64,000 nucleotides of DNA, taken from contig JAQXBA010000125.1 of assembly GCA_029252625.1 (NCBI GenBank), positions 32,985 through 96,984 on the forward strand, written 5' to 3'. Both the position numbers and the translations under genes were made by a program. Positions 10,726 to 20,468 of the stretch are shown here, one piece after another (position 1 is the first letter of the stretch; each line of letters opens with the position of its first letter). The notes below the pieces were generated by a model. That model saw only the letters and a program-made list of their open reading frames with translations. It was not told where the DNA came from and did not search any database. This stretch comes from Opitutia bacterium (GTDB taxonomy: Bacteria; Verrucomicrobiota; Verrucomicrobiia; Opitutales; Coraliomargaritaceae).

Positions 10726-12252
10726 ATGATTGCACCTTTATACAACTGGCTCAATGAGCGAACTTCCGGCGTCTTGTTGCACGTAAGCTGTCTTCCCTCG
10801 GAGACTGGGGTTGGCAACCTCGGCACAGCAGCGCATCGCTATATTGACTTTATGGTGGCTGCTGGCATGCATGTTTGGCAGATCTGTCCACTCGGCCCTA
10901 CGGGCTATGGTGACTCACCTTATCAGTGCTTCTCAGCCTTTGCGGGCAATCCATATTTTATCGATCTTGATCCACTAGTAGCGGATGGACTCATTCATGA
11001 GAACGAATTAGGTCCTCTACATGCTTTGCCAAACGATCATGTTGATTATGGTGCGCTCTATGGCGCTTTTTGGCCGATCCTGCGTCATGCGTATGATCGA
11101 TTCAAGCGCTCTGGTGCGGATCACTTCGATGGCTATGGATGCATCAAGGCATTTCGTAAAAAGCAGTCTGCATGGATCGAAGATTTTGCCCTCTTCCTTG
11201 CACTAAAGTCGCATTTTGGTGGAAAATGCTGGTTAGAGTGGCCAGCAGCCTTTCGCGACGCAAAAAAAGCACGCACACATAAACTGTCTGAGGAAATACT
11301 TGAGGCCGCCGAAGCACATATATTTTATCAATATCTATTTTATGGTCAATTGGCCAAACTACGTAGATACGCCGGAAGTAAAGGTATCGAAATTCTTGGC
11401 GATGTTCCCATTTTTGTCGCTCTAGATAGCTCGGACGTATGGGCCAACCGCGAACTCTTTCAATTGAAAAAAAACGGTAAGCCTGAGGCTGTTGCCGGTG
11501 TGCCGCCGGACTATTTCTCGGCGGATGGGCAACTTTGGGGCAACCCGCTATATAACTGGGAAGCGCTTCAGGGCTCCAAGTTCGCTTGGTGGATCGATCG
11601 TATTAAGGCGAACCTAGAGTTCTATGACATCGTGCGGCTCGATCATTTCCGTGGTTTTGAATCCTACTGGTCGGTACCAGCCGATGAGACTACTGCACGT
11701 AATGGTAAGTGGATACAATGCCCTGGTCTAGAGCTATTTAAAGCAATTCAAGCATCCTGCCCCGATGCTAAACTCGTAGCAGAAGATTTAGGTGTGATTA
11801 CCGATGAAGTGACAGCACTACGCGCAGCAACCGGCCTACCCGGCATGGCAGTGTTACAATTCGCCTTCGATGGTGAGGCGGATAATGCGTATTTGCCGCA
11901 CAACTATAGCCGCAACACCGTGGCCTACTCAGGCACACACGATAATAACACGACGCTTGGTTGGTATGGAGAGGAAGGTGAAGAGACGCAGGATCACGTG
12001 CGGCGCTATTTAACTGTATCCGGCAAGGAAGTCGCATGGGATCTGGTACGTACTGCAATTAAGTCAAGTGCACTGATGACGATTGTGCCACTGCAAGATT
12101 TGATGAGCTTAGGGTCAGAAGCCCGCTTAAATACACCTGGCGCAGCAACGGGTAATTGGCAGTGGCGCTATACATCAGAACAATTAGATGTATTACAGAA
12201 CAATAGCGCAGCATACCTGAAAGATTTGCTGGAACTCTACGGGCGAGCTTAA
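10726..12252 (+). CDS. malQ: 4-alpha-glucanotransferase (amylomaltase)
   Basis: Cytoplasmic GH77 enzyme that transfers alpha-1,4-glucan segments in maltodextrin or glycogen metabolism. The 508-residue form, started at ATG 10726 (MIAPLYNWLNERTSGVLLH), has the usual short amylomaltase length. The catalytic nucleophile Asp lies in VRLDHFRGFESYW, the acid/base Glu in VAEDLGVITDEV and the stabilising Asp in SGTHDNNTTLGWY. The frame is open upstream to a TTG at 10681, but that extension is unlike the family. No glycogen genes are adjacent. The gene is convergent with priA, 153 bases away, and no obvious terminator was found between them. Confidence 0.96.
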   Translation: MIAPLYNWLNERTSGVLLHVSCLPSETGVGNLGTAAHRYIDFMVAAGMHVWQICPLGPTGYGDSPYQCFSAFAGNPYFIDLDPLVADGLIHENELGPLHALPNDHVDYGALYGAFWPILRHAYDRFKRSGADHFDGYGCIKAFRKKQSAWIEDFALFLALKSHFGGKCWLEWPAAFRDAKKARTHKLSEEILEAAEAHIFYQYLFYGQLAKLRRYAGSKGIEILGDVPIFVALDSSDVWANRELFQLKKNGKPEAVAGVPPDYFSADGQLWGNPLYNWEALQGSKFAWWIDRIKANLEFYDIVRLDHFRGFESYWSVPADETTARNGKWIQCPGLELFKAIQASCPDAKLVAEDLGVITDEVTALRAATGLPGMAVLQFAFDGEADNAYLPHNYSRNTVAYSGTHDNNTTLGWYGEEGEETQDHVRRYLTVSGKEVAWDLVRTAIKSSALMTIVPLQDLMSLGSEARLNTPGAATGNWQWRYTSEQLDVLQNNSAAYLKDLLELYGRA

Positions 12253-12405
12253 GCCACACTATTTTGAAGAGGTGGTATAAAAGACCAGATGAAGGCTTCT
12301 GCAGTCAAAGGTTGAGCTGTTGATTACCTATTCAGATTGATCCACTTGCGCGCTTTTGCTCGGCACCTCTGCGTCGTAGTTAAAGCCTACCGCAGCTGTG
12401 TACCG

Positions 12406-14670
12406 TTAACTTAGGTTCATCGGATCAACGTCGATGTGATCGATCACTTCTTGGTCCATTTTAAAGCTTTCGCGCAAAGCCGCGAGCTTGCCAATGATGG
12501 CACTAGCGCTTGGCGCGAAATACCACAATTGAAAGCGATACTCATCACGTATTTTTTCAATTGGCGCGGGTGCGGGGCCTCGTACTTCGACCATAGCCCC
12601 CATCTCCTTTTCGACTAACTTAGTCCATTGATCGATGTAGAAATTCACCTTATCTGGGTTACGCCCGCGAAATAAGTGCCGAATTAAATGACGAAACGGT
12701 GGATAGTTGAACTCGCGGCGCTGCTCCAACTCTTCGAGTTGAAAACCGTCAAAGTCTGACTTGCGCGCAAATTGAATCGGAGGCGCGTGTGGTGTATGAG
12801 TTTGGATGACGACCTCCCCTGCACGATCTCCGCGTCCAGATCTGCCAGAAACTTGTACCACTAGTTGAAAGGTACGCTCAGCTGCACGAAAGTCCTCAAT
12901 ATGCAGCGACATGTCCGCATCGACTAACCCGACCAATGTGACATTCGGGAAATCAAGTCCTTTGGCAATCATTTGAGTGCCCACCAAAATGTCGATTTTA
13001 CCAACTCGAAAATCGTTTAAGATCTTACGGTAAAGATTCTTCTTCGACATAGAATCAGCATCCATTCGATGAACTCGTGCGGCGGGTAAGATCTTTTGCA
13101 CAATGTCTTCAATCTTCTGCGTCCCCTTGCCTCTCATGCGTATCGCATTTGACTTGCACTCGGGGCAGCATTTTGGTGCCGGCTCTTGTTCGCCACAAAG
13201 GTGACAGCGCAAATTATTGTCAGAGCGATGGTAAGTCTTCGGTATGCTGCAATGATCACAGCCAGCCACGTACCCACAGTCTGGACATAGCATACTTGTT
13301 GAGAAGCCACGACGATTCAGAAATAGTATACTTTGCTCTTTCTTCTCGAAGCGATCGATCAATTTAGTTATCAGCATCCGTGACATCGGAGAAGCTGCTT
13401 TTTCCGGGGAAGTTTCGCGGCACATATCCACCACATGAATTTTTGGTAACTGACGATTATCTACCCTATTCAAGATTCGATCCACGGCATACTTGCCCTT
13501 CTCTACATTATAGAGTGACTCAAGTGAGGGCGTCGCCGAACCCAGCACGCAGACTGCTTTATTCAAAAAGGCACGATACACTGCGACATCACGACCGTTA
13601 TAACGTGGCGAATCCTCCTGCTTGTATGACGGCTCGTGTTCTTCATCGACGATCATTAACTTGAGGTTCTGCACTGGCGCAAAAACTGCCGAGCGCGCAC
13701 CGACGACTACGTGTGCTTCGCCGCTGGCTAAAGCTTTCCATGCATCGTAACGTTCCCCTTCGGACAAATGACTATGCCAAACTACGGTGTGTACGCCACG
13801 TGCTTCGAGTCGACCACGCACCCTTCCAACAGTTTGCGGCGCTAGGGCGACTTCTGGAATCAGAACAATCACACCGCCACCATTGGCGACTACCTTCTCA
13901 ATTGCATTTAAATAGACCTCGGTTTTACCAGATCCCGTAACACCATGTAGCAAGCGCACGTTGAACTTATCCTGTTCGATCGCACCGCTGATGGCATCGA
14001 CGCAGTTGACTTGTTCGTCGGTGAGTGTTGGTCGCGAAACTTCGGCAACGGTTTCCATGTCACCCAACTCATCTTCGTAAGCGATGCGCTCCTCTTCAGT
14101 ATCTGTCTCTCGCAAAAAACCTTTAGTGATCAAGCCCGCGCAAGCCGAGGCGCTGATCTTCACTTGTTTAAGTACATCTGCACGGGCTAGTGGCTTCGAT
14201 TGCTGACGAATATAGCGCAGCAGTTCAGCTTGCTTCGGTGCGCGTTTTTCCAGTGCAGTCAGTTCCTCTACAGTTGGGGCCTTGCCTGCTGAAATATAGC
14301 AGCGCTTTTTGACCTGCATTCCCTTGCGAATAGCAGCAGGAATCATGGTCTCTAAAATCGCTTCCGGAGTAGCATTATAATATTGCTGGCACCATCGAAA
14401 GAGTTGCATCAGATCTGGTGGCATCACTGGATACGGCTGCACGATTTCAAACAGCATCTTGAGCTTACTTGGAGGTACTTCTTGATTGGTACCAAAGCGT
14501 GTGACGACTCCCAGTTCACTGCGGCGGCGCAGTGGGACACGAACCAGTGAGCCAATCTTTAAATCCGCCTGGCACGCTGGGGGCACAGCATACGCGAGTG
14601 CTTTATCAAAGCCAGACATGGCAATGACTTCGACTACGCGCGTATCCGATGTTGAACTACGTTTGTGCAT
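12406..14670 (-). CDS. priA: Primosomal protein N' (replication restart helicase)
   Basis: Superfamily 2 DNA helicase that reloads the replisome at collapsed forks. The 754 residues include an N-terminal DNA-binding domain (about 10-110), Walker [12 protein letters not shown], the DEEH box in [20 protein letters not shown], and a zinc-binding insert with eight cysteines (CPDC, CDHC, CHLC, CPEC pairs). The helicase C-terminal motifs [12 protein letters not shown] and [13 protein letters not shown] follow. All key motifs are intact. It is the last gene of a minus-strand operon: the Fur-like gene at 15062-15547, the TPR gene 12 bases later, then priA after 13 bases. That arrangement ties a metal or stress regulator to a replication-restart helicase. 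No Shine-Dalgarno is evident. Confidence 0.97.
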   Translation of the reverse strand: MHKRSSTSDTRVVEVIAMSGFDKALAYAVPPACQADLKIGSLVRVPLRRRSELGVVTRFGTNQEVPPSKLKMLFEIVQPYPVMPPDLMQLFRWCQQYYNATPEAILETMIPAAIRKGMQVKKRCYISAGKAPTVEELTALEKRAPKQAELLRYIRQQSKPLARADVLKQVKISASACAGLITKGFLRETDTEEERIAYEDELGDMETVAEVSRPTLTDEQVNCVDAISGAIEQDKFNVRLLHGVTGSGKTEVYLNAIEKVVANGGGVIVLIPEVALAPQTVGRVRGRLEARGVHTVVWHSHLSEGERYDAWKALASGEAHVVVGARSAVFAPVQNLKLMIVDEEHEPSYKQEDSPRYNGRDVAVYRAFLNKAVCVLGSATPSLESLYNVEKGKYAVDRILNRVDNRQLPKIHVVDMCRETSPEKAASPMSRMLITKLIDRFEKKEQSILFLNRRGFSTSMLCPDCGYVAGCDHCSIPKTYHRSDNNLRCHLCGEQEPAPKCCPECKSNAIRMRGKGTQKIEDIVQKILPAARVHRMDADSMSKKNLYRKILNDFRVGKIDILVGTQMIAKGLDFPNVTLVGLVDADMSLHIEDFRAAERTFQLVVQVSGRSGRGDRAGEVVIQTHTPHAPPIQFARKSDFDGFQLEELEQRREFNYPPFRHLIRHLFRGRNPDKVNFYIDQWTKLVEKEMGAMVEVRGPAPAPIEKIRDEYRFQLWYFAPSASAIIGKLAALRESFKMDQEVIDHIDVDPMNLS

Positions 14671-14683
14671 CGACTTTGATCAA

Positions 14684-15049
14684 CTATCCAATTCTCAATT
14701 CGTCGCAAAGCTCCAAAAAACCGCGATACTCGTGCAATTTGGTCAAATCCGGATCGTTACACATCCAGACAAAATCGTCATAGCCTAAAGTGATGGCAGC
14801 TCTGAGTGTCTTGAGGGCATCGGCCTTGCGGTTTTTCAGCGCGAGACTACACGCCAAATTGTAATGCACCGTCGGATCCTCTGGGGTGAGTCTCGCCAAT
14901 TTGCGGTCCAACCGCAGTCCCTCATCTAATTGCCCCGTTTGAGTATATATGTGGGCAAGCATGGAGATTACACGGACGTTTTTAGGCATGCGCTTGTGTA
15001 AGTTTTTGAAAAAACTTAGTTCAAAATCAAAACTGTCGCGATTCATCAT
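14684..15049 (-). CDS. Small TPR-like protein between fur-like gene and priA
   Basis: A 121-residue soluble protein made of two to three helical tetratricopeptide-like units. The segments VRVISMLAHIYTQTGQLDEGLRLDRKL and PTVHYNLACSLALKNRKADALKTLRAAITLGY have the TPR spacing of small residues. The C-terminal DPDLTKLHEYRGFLEL resembles the capping segment often seen after TPR arrays. It has no signal peptide or membrane segment. It lies 12 bases downstream of the Fur-like gene and 13 bases upstream of priA, so it is almost certainly cotranscribed. A scaffold role is the only inference possible; partners are unknown. Confidence 0.85.
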   Translation of the reverse strand: MMNRDSFDFELSFFKNLHKRMPKNVRVISMLAHIYTQTGQLDEGLRLDRKLARLTPEDPTVHYNLACSLALKNRKADALKTLRAAITLGYDDFVWMCNDPDLTKLHEYRGFLELCDELRIG

Positions 15050-15061
15050 ACGACTAGTAAT

Positions 15062-15547
15062 TTAACGATTCTTGCCTCCTCGCTCGCAAAACCCCGCAGT
15101 GCGTAGTTGAGTGCAATGAGCTGAAACTTGTAGGCGTTGCGTTTCGACTTCGAGTGTCAATTTGTCCGCCACCGTCTTGCCATACCACTCCATAAAAGGT
15201 GCATCGATTTCAAAAATTTTGTCACAATCGAGGCATATGACCTGTGCTTGGAACGTTGTCGCGTTCTTATTGGCCATGTAAAATTTGTAATCACGCCCGA
15301 CATCGACCTCTCGAATGAGGTTACTTTCAGTCAAAATCGGCAATGCGCGGTAAACGGTGGCGCGGGACACGGAATCGTCGATTTCGCGGGCTCGATCGAG
15401 TAGATCCTCTGCCGTAAAATGATCTGGATGCCCATAAGCAGCGTCAAAAATGGCCAAGCGCTGGTTGGTAACGCGCAGTCCTTTGCTGGTGAGGAACTCC
15501 TTAAAAGTCTCACGAATACTGTCTAGATCTGAGGTATTGGCATCCAT
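15062..15547 (-). CDS. Atypical Fur-family transcriptional regulator
   Basis: A 161-residue regulator with the Fur winged helix: [31 protein letters not shown] at about 19-49 and the recognition-helix region [14 protein letters not shown] at about 58-71. The first structural-zinc pair CLDC is present near 104-107. The His-rich metal-sensing segment normally found just before it (HHDH in Fur) is replaced by [10 protein letters not shown]. The second CxxC pair is also changed: the C-terminus has [15 protein letters not shown], with one Cys in the expected place and another nine residues earlier. DNA binding looks intact, but metal sensing is likely altered or lost. It heads the operon with the TPR gene and priA and is divergent from rplU. 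An 11-bp-period direct repeat lies just before its start and could be its operator. Confidence 0.88.
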   Translation of the reverse strand: MDANTSDLDSIRETFKEFLTSKGLRVTNQRLAIFDAAYGHPDHFTAEDLLDRAREIDDSVSRATVYRALPILTESNLIREVDVGRDYKFYMANKNATTFQAQVICLDCDKIFEIDAPFMEWYGKTVADKLTLEVETQRLQVSAHCTQLRTAGFCERGGKNR

Positions 15548-15556
15548 GGAATACTT

Positions 15557-15575
15557 ATTGAGACAGAATTGAGAC
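15557..15575. promoter_or_regulatory. Direct repeat upstream of the Fur-like gene, possible operator
   Basis: ATTGAGAC occurs at 15557-15564 and 15568-15575, an 11-bp period that would put both copies on the same face of DNA. On the minus strand this reads GTCTCAAT-TCT-GTCTCAAT, 10 bases upstream of the Fur-like start codon. It does not look like a classical Fur or PerR box. An autoregulatory operator is inferred only from position. Confidence 0.4.
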
Positions 15576-15688
15576 TAGCAATCTGTGCATGGCAAGCTCC
15601 ATTCGAACAGTACAAAAAAATAGCGTGAAAATATCCCAGAAAAGCCTTGATTAAACGGCCCACACCGCTTTGCTGTTCGGTTTTTCCA

Positions 15689-16003
15689 ATGAAAGCCACT
15701 ATCAAAACACAAGGTCGCCAATTTACTGTAACTGAAGGCGATGTCCTCAAGGTTAACTCCTTCCCTGATACGGAAGCAGGTGACACTATTGACATCAATG
15801 AAGTCCTCATGATCGGTGAAGGTGTAGACGCTCGTTTCGGTGCTCCTCTAATTGAAGGTGCAACCGTTAAAGCTACCATCCTCGAAAATAAGAAGGACAA
15901 GAAGGTAATCGTCTTCAAAAAGAAGCGTCGCCAAGGCTATAAAAAACGCCGTGGGCACCGTCAGCATCTTTCCGTCATCAAGATTGAATCCATCAACGGA
16001 TAA
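15689..16003 (+). CDS. rplU: 50S ribosomal protein L21
   Basis: Large-subunit ribosomal protein that binds 23S rRNA. The 104 residues starting [20 protein letters not shown] match the family length. The protein has the conserved [13 protein letters not shown] segment and the basic C-terminal [16 protein letters not shown] tract that contacts RNA. The frame extends upstream to 15647, but ATG 15689 gives the family N-terminus. It is 27 bases ahead of rpmA, the universal rplU-rpmA order. A short ACCG/CGGT pairing followed by T-rich sequence just before the start may be a leader structure, but this is weak. No Shine-Dalgarno precedes it, unlike rpmA. Confidence 0.97.
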   Translation: MKATIKTQGRQFTVTEGDVLKVNSFPDTEAGDTIDINEVLMIGEGVDARFGAPLIEGATVKATILENKKDKKVIVFKKKRRQGYKKRRGHRQHLSVIKIESING

Positions 16004-16015
16004 TTAAACAAGTTT

Positions 16016-16020
16016 AGGAG
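16016..16020 (+). promoter_or_regulatory. Shine-Dalgarno sequence of rpmA
   Basis: AGGAG lies 10 bases upstream of the rpmA ATG. It is noted because it is one of the very few clear Shine-Dalgarno sequences in this window. Confidence 0.8.
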
Positions 16021-16030
16021 AATTTAAAAA

Positions 16031-16285
16031 ATGTCACATAAAAAAGGACAAGGAACTTCACGTAACGGTCGCGACAGTAATTCAAAACGCCTCGGTGTTA
16101 AGAAATTCGGTGGCGAAGCTGTTATCCCTGGTAACATCATCTTGCGCCAACGCGGCACACGTTATCACCCTGGCGCTGGCGTCGGAATGGGCCGTGACCA
16201 CACACTATTTGCACTGGTAGCCGGTAAGGTCTCTTTCGATAAGTTGCATCGCAAGATTAACATCGAAGAAGTCTTCGCTGCATAA
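16031..16285 (+). CDS. rpmA: 50S ribosomal protein L27
   Basis: Large-subunit protein whose N-terminal tail reaches toward the peptidyl-transferase centre. The 84 residues begin [24 protein letters not shown], so the mature form appears to be made directly, without the cleaved N-terminal leader known from Firmicutes. The conserved [27 protein letters not shown] block follows. It is in an operon with rplU and has a good AGGAG ribosome-binding site. The intrinsic terminator at 16310 closes the unit. Confidence 0.98.
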   Translation: MSHKKGQGTSRNGRDSNSKRLGVKKFGGEAVIPGNIILRQRGTRYHPGAGVGMGRDHTLFALVAGKVSFDKLHRKINIEEVFAA

Positions 16286-16309
16286 GCGATTTTAAATCGA
16301 CACACTTCC

Positions 16310-16342
16310 AAAATCCCGACTCTTTGAGAGCCGGGATTTTTT
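16310..16342 (+). terminator. Intrinsic terminator of rplU-rpmA
   Basis: Stem AAAATCCCG / CGGGATTTT (9 bp) encloses a smaller CTC/GAG pairing and is followed by T at the base. It lies 25 bases after the rpmA stop. The T tract runs directly into the ATG of the next gene. Confidence 0.88.
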
Positions 16343-16630
16343 ATGTCTGAACAACTCAAAGAATTACGTGCTCAACGCATACTCATTCAAGCGCACCTAA
16401 ACTGGATTGATACTCAAATTGCGGCAACCGAAGGGTACGCCCCCCAATATCGCACATCTGACGACTCAACAACTCTATCGGCCTCAGAGCTCAAAGTCGA
16501 CCAAGAGCAGCAGCTTGCCACTGGCGCATCTGATATCAGGCGCACACAAATCGGATGCTGCCTGTTTTTCATTGGCGGTATTCTATTGTTCCTATTCTGC
16601 CTGTTCGGCCTCCCGTACCTGATCGACTAG
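16343..16630 (+). CDS. Small single-span membrane protein of unknown function
   Basis: A 95-residue protein whose N-terminal half is charged and helical (LKELRAQRILIQAHLNWIDTQIAAT) with a polar linker. A strongly hydrophobic segment lies near the C-terminus at about 70-92 (CCLFFIGGILLFLFCLFGLPYLI). It is probably anchored with the N-terminus in the cytoplasm. I do not recognise a family. The start codon abuts the T tract of the rpmA terminator with no room for a ribosome-binding site, so expression would need read-through or a leaderless message from a promoter inside rpmA. Coding is supported by coherent composition and a clean membrane segment only. Confidence 0.55.
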   Translation: MSEQLKELRAQRILIQAHLNWIDTQIAATEGYAPQYRTSDDSTTLSASELKVDQEQQLATGASDIRRTQIGCCLFFIGGILLFLFCLFGLPYLID

Positions 16631-16807
16631 AGTTGAAGTGGCACAGCCATAGTTTCGACATCTCTGGTAGACCATCGTCCTCATATCCTAGGCGCTGCCC
16701 CTTGAGTGCTGCACTTGCTGAGGCTGAGCTGGAGCAAATCATCCCAGCACTGTGCGCAGGTCCAATAATTGCTAGTCCCAGCATGTGGAATATTTGCAAG
16801 GCTAACT

Positions 16808-19800
16808 TCAGCCGTTAATAAGGAATTCAAAATCGGTGCGAGTCAGGCCACTACGCGAAGATTGACTTTGTGGCTCGTCGACTAATTGCCTAAATAACTC
16901 AGCCTTGCGGGCTTTGAGATCTAGCATACGCTCCTCAATGGTGTGCTTCATAATTAAGCGTTGCACGAAAACGGAACGTTTTTGACCGATTCGGTGGGCG
17001 CGATCGCTGGCCTGATTTTCCACTGCAGGATTCCACCATGGATCGATATGAAAGATGTAATTGGCACGCGTCAAATTTAGACCGACACCGCCCGTTTTTA
17101 GACTGATAAAGAAGAATGATGGGCCATTCTCTGACTGAAATTCCTCAACGATTTTCTTGCGCTTCGCCATTGGAGTTTTCCCGTCCATACGCAAATAGCG
17201 CACCCCTGCCAATTTGGCAACTTTCTCCATCTCATCCAAGCCACCTCGAAACTGGGAAAAGACCAGTGCTGCATGTCCTTCGGACTCAAGTTCCTCGAGT
17301 TTTTCGGCCATATAAGCAAATTTCGGTGCAAGCTCCTTTTGCGGTTTGTTTAATAACTCAGGGCTGACGCAGACTTGACGCAGACGTAAAATAGCTGCCA
17401 GCGCGACAATACCAGCCTGCTGATCTGGGCGATCCTCAAAAGCTTCGGCCACTTCTTCGCGCACCTCAGCTACTGTCCGTGCATACATTTCTTTCTGCAT
17501 CGGTGTCATTTCTAGGAATAACTCATGCTCCTCTTTGCGCGGTAATTCCTTGAGAATCTTGTCCTTTGTACGGCGAAGAATAAAGGGTTTTGCACGTGTC
17601 ATTAGCCGCTCAGGGTCTCTGCGAAAAGATTCCTTGAACTGCTTCAAACTGCCAAAGATACCTGGGACAGAGGTCGTCATAACCGAATAAAACTCGCTGA
17701 TATTATTCTCCACAGGCGTGCCGGTCAGGCAGAGCGTAAAGCGCCGCTGCAGTCGAGCTGCGGCTTTGGTGCGTGCAGCCGTCACATTCTTCAAGCTATG
17801 CGCTTCATCAAATACAACGATATCGAAATGGTACTCTTCGAATGCCGCGACTTCGCTTCTGACGCGATCATAGGTGGTGAGTATAACTTGAGCAGTTTGA
17901 ACCACTTCATGGATTATCCCCTTAGACAAGCAATCCTGGACAACGATGCCGGGTGCGAACCGTTCAAACTCATCTAGCCAATTAAACACTAGGCTCGGCG
18001 GTAGGACGATGAGTATGGCACCTTTTCGTTTCGCTAAATCATTTTGCAAACGTTGCGCAATAAAACCAATAGTTTGCACGGTCTTACCGAGACCCATATC
18101 ATCGGCGAGACAGGCACCAAAACGATGCCGATACAGAAATTCGATCCAAGCACAGCCTTCATTCTGGTATTCGCGCAGCTCCGCATTAAACCCTTGCGGC
18201 AACTTAAAGGCATCGAGCTCGTCGAAATCGCGTAGACTTTGAAATAATTTTTCTGCCTCTGGCGGCAAGGTGATCCTCAAGCCGCTGCGACGCATTGAGA
18301 GCCAATCTAACATCTCCAAGCGAGATACTTGAATTGCCTCTTCAGGCGCATCGCCGCGTTGGGATGACTTGGAGCGATCTTTTTTAGAAAACATCTCTGC
18401 CAGCAGTTGCAGACTCGCTTCTTCATCGACACCTAAATCTGGTATAATCCAATTGCCCTCTTTATCGCGCAACAACAGCTCACCGCGAACTAATAATTGC
18501 CACTCAGCCCCCGTCAATAATCGCTCGCCACATTGGATAGATGGGTGCAGTGCAAACCAGTCAATGTCTCGCGTGCTCTCTAGCTCGCTGATCATTTCTA
18601 CCTTAACTGCTGCTGAACTGACCGACTGATTCTCATACTTGAAATCTACATTCAGCGTTCGCGCCAGCAATGAAGCGCGCTGCAACATCGACTCACGTGC
18701 ACCAGTAGCTTCGACTGAAAATAGGCATTTCTCCAGCAAACGAATGTCGTCCCTCGATTCCGGATCAAAAAAGCTGAACAACAACATCGCCAGCCGCTGA
18801 ATTGGAATCGGGTAGCTCAACCACTCTGCAGTCGCAGAATCAAGTCCAAGTACTTGATAGCCTGTATCCTCAGCACTTAGAACCTCATCGAGGCCATTAA
18901 AAATCTTTAGTAGAATACTCTCTTGATACGCACCAAAAAATTCGGGAATCTCACCCGAAACACGCTGCCGCACGCGCTGGCGACCTTCGGTGTCTGCTGC
19001 GACGTATTGACGTAAGGTATCCATCAACACGCGAACGCGAGATTTAGCATTAAAGAAATCGCCGCGCTGCTCAAGCAGTGGTTTTAGAATGCGCTGAATC
19101 AGCGGGAGCAATGAGATGCGTTGACCTCGAACATCAATTGAAAAAACTAGTGTCGCAGTTCGTGAGTTCGGTCCAGCAGACATGTTGACCGCGATTTTGA
19201 CCTCATCTACCTTCACATTGAGTAGAGATGTCATTTCCCCCTCACCTTCAAAGCGTATTTGTTCGTCAGCGACCCATACGTGCTCAAAAGGTAAGACAGT
19301 TGCTTTTGAGTTGAATTCTGCCAGTGGCATTGACAACTGCAGCAACCTTCGAGTTTCGAGCAAGTCCTGAGGGGCACTGAACAGGTGATAATATTCGATT
19401 GCTGAATTATCGCCCATGTCATATAAGGTGCCGTCTTCTGCGACACCCCAATAGGTATTTCCGAGAGCACCAACAATCTCGATGCGATCTCCAGCCTCAG
19501 ATTGCCCGATTATTTTCGCGACACACTTATCGTCTTCAAAGTTCAACACGTATTGCGGCTGCAAAGTGCCCTCGCCGATTTTTAGCGTCTGTCGCGTTTG
19601 ACCGACATCGATCAACACTGCGACTTTGCGCTGCTCTGCGTCAGACAGCAACTCGGGGAGATTATAGTCATCCTCCAAACTGAATGATCGAGCCGTCCCT
19701 CGCCCTGTAGGGTCTCCAGATGTTATAGCAGCAATCGCAGTCAAGAAACCGCTGGGAAGTTGGCCGAGTATATTAAATACTATATTCCCTGTCGTAGGCT

Positions 19801-20263
19801 GAACAGTCAATAAAAGTGAGTTTTCGACGCTTGTGCTAGTCGCGAATTGAGCGAAATTCTCTTCTGCCGGCTCAAGCTGAGACGCATAGCCTAGCTGTCG
19901 GCGGAGTTCCTGAATGTACCCGTCCGGCATGCTGATGCCCTCGAAGCTTTGCATGTGTGTTGCGGAATAAACGGCGGCAGCTGCAGCGGCACAATGCTTA
20001 CACTGCCCTCGATGCTCCCAGGTCGGGCAATCACAACGATGCTCCAATCTTTGCTGCTCAACCCACAGGTCCACCCGATAAGGCTTACTACGGCTACCCC
20101 AAATTGTTACAACCAATTCACGCGAAACGGGATTCCAGTTCAGATTCTTTACCGCATGCGTTTTGAAGTACGCTAGGCCTTGTTGTAGGTACGAAGTATC
20201 CACTACGCGTTGAAACGCTTCAACGGGTAGATCTTCAAAAACTCTGAGTGCGTCGGTTATCAT
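16808..20263 (-). CDS. SWIM zinc-finger SNF2-family helicase
   Basis: A 1151-residue Swi2/Snf2 ATPase, expected to translocate on double-stranded DNA and remodel protein-DNA complexes. The SWIM motif is at Cys77-x-Cys79...Cys88-x-His90. A long linker region of about 600 residues precedes the helicase core. The core has Walker A in DDMGLGKTVQTIGF, the DEAH box in VVFDEAHSLKN and motif III in LTGTPVENNISEF. The C-terminal lobe has SLKTGGVGLNLTRAN and the DRAHRIGQ motif. This SWIM-SNF2 layout is widespread in bacteria and its cellular role is mostly unknown. It is monocistronic and divergent from the SulP gene. It is not next to any recognisable defence gene. Confidence 0.93.
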   Translation of the reverse strand: MITDALRVFEDLPVEAFQRVVDTSYLQQGLAYFKTHAVKNLNWNPVSRELVVTIWGSRSKPYRVDLWVEQQRLEHRCDCPTWEHRGQCKHCAAAAAAVYSATHMQSFEGISMPDGYIQELRRQLGYASQLEPAEENFAQFATSTSVENSLLLTVQPTTGNIVFNILGQLPSGFLTAIAAITSGDPTGRGTARSFSLEDDYNLPELLSDAEQRKVAVLIDVGQTRQTLKIGEGTLQPQYVLNFEDDKCVAKIIGQSEAGDRIEIVGALGNTYWGVAEDGTLYDMGDNSAIEYYHLFSAPQDLLETRRLLQLSMPLAEFNSKATVLPFEHVWVADEQIRFEGEGEMTSLLNVKVDEVKIAVNMSAGPNSRTATLVFSIDVRGQRISLLPLIQRILKPLLEQRGDFFNAKSRVRVLMDTLRQYVAADTEGRQRVRQRVSGEIPEFFGAYQESILLKIFNGLDEVLSAEDTGYQVLGLDSATAEWLSYPIPIQRLAMLLFSFFDPESRDDIRLLEKCLFSVEATGARESMLQRASLLARTLNVDFKYENQSVSSAAVKVEMISELESTRDIDWFALHPSIQCGERLLTGAEWQLLVRGELLLRDKEGNWIIPDLGVDEEASLQLLAEMFSKKDRSKSSQRGDAPEEAIQVSRLEMLDWLSMRRSGLRITLPPEAEKLFQSLRDFDELDAFKLPQGFNAELREYQNEGCAWIEFLYRHRFGACLADDMGLGKTVQTIGFIAQRLQNDLAKRKGAILIVLPPSLVFNWLDEFERFAPGIVVQDCLSKGIIHEVVQTAQVILTTYDRVRSEVAAFEEYHFDIVVFDEAHSLKNVTAARTKAAARLQRRFTLCLTGTPVENNISEFYSVMTTSVPGIFGSLKQFKESFRRDPERLMTRAKPFILRRTKDKILKELPRKEEHELFLEMTPMQKEMYARTVAEVREEVAEAFEDRPDQQAGIVALAAILRLRQVCVSPELLNKPQKELAPKFAYMAEKLEELESEGHAALVFSQFRGGLDEMEKVAKLAGVRYLRMDGKTPMAKRKKIVEEFQSENGPSFFFISLKTGGVGLNLTRANYIFHIDPWWNPAVENQASDRAHRIGQKRSVFVQRLIMKHTIEERMLDLKARKAELFRQLVDEPQSQSSRSGLTRTDFEFLING

Positions 20264-20468
20264 TATGTATCGAAGATCTAAAACCCCCGGATTTGCTCAT
20301 AAAGTGAATTTGCAGAGCTTTGGCGATATTTTTCGATTTTAATTTTCCTTTTACGTGCGTTTTTTGTGCATCCAATCGAATGATTGGTATATCGATGCCA
20401 AAATTTCCTTAGCGATTAAACTTCTACTTGATCAACCGCGCAGTCTTTGCCTTAGTCTGTTGTTTCCT

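Noticed and set aside
16631..16807. Possible short gene between the small membrane protein and the helicase gene
   Set aside because: The open frame has no coherent start, composition or motif.
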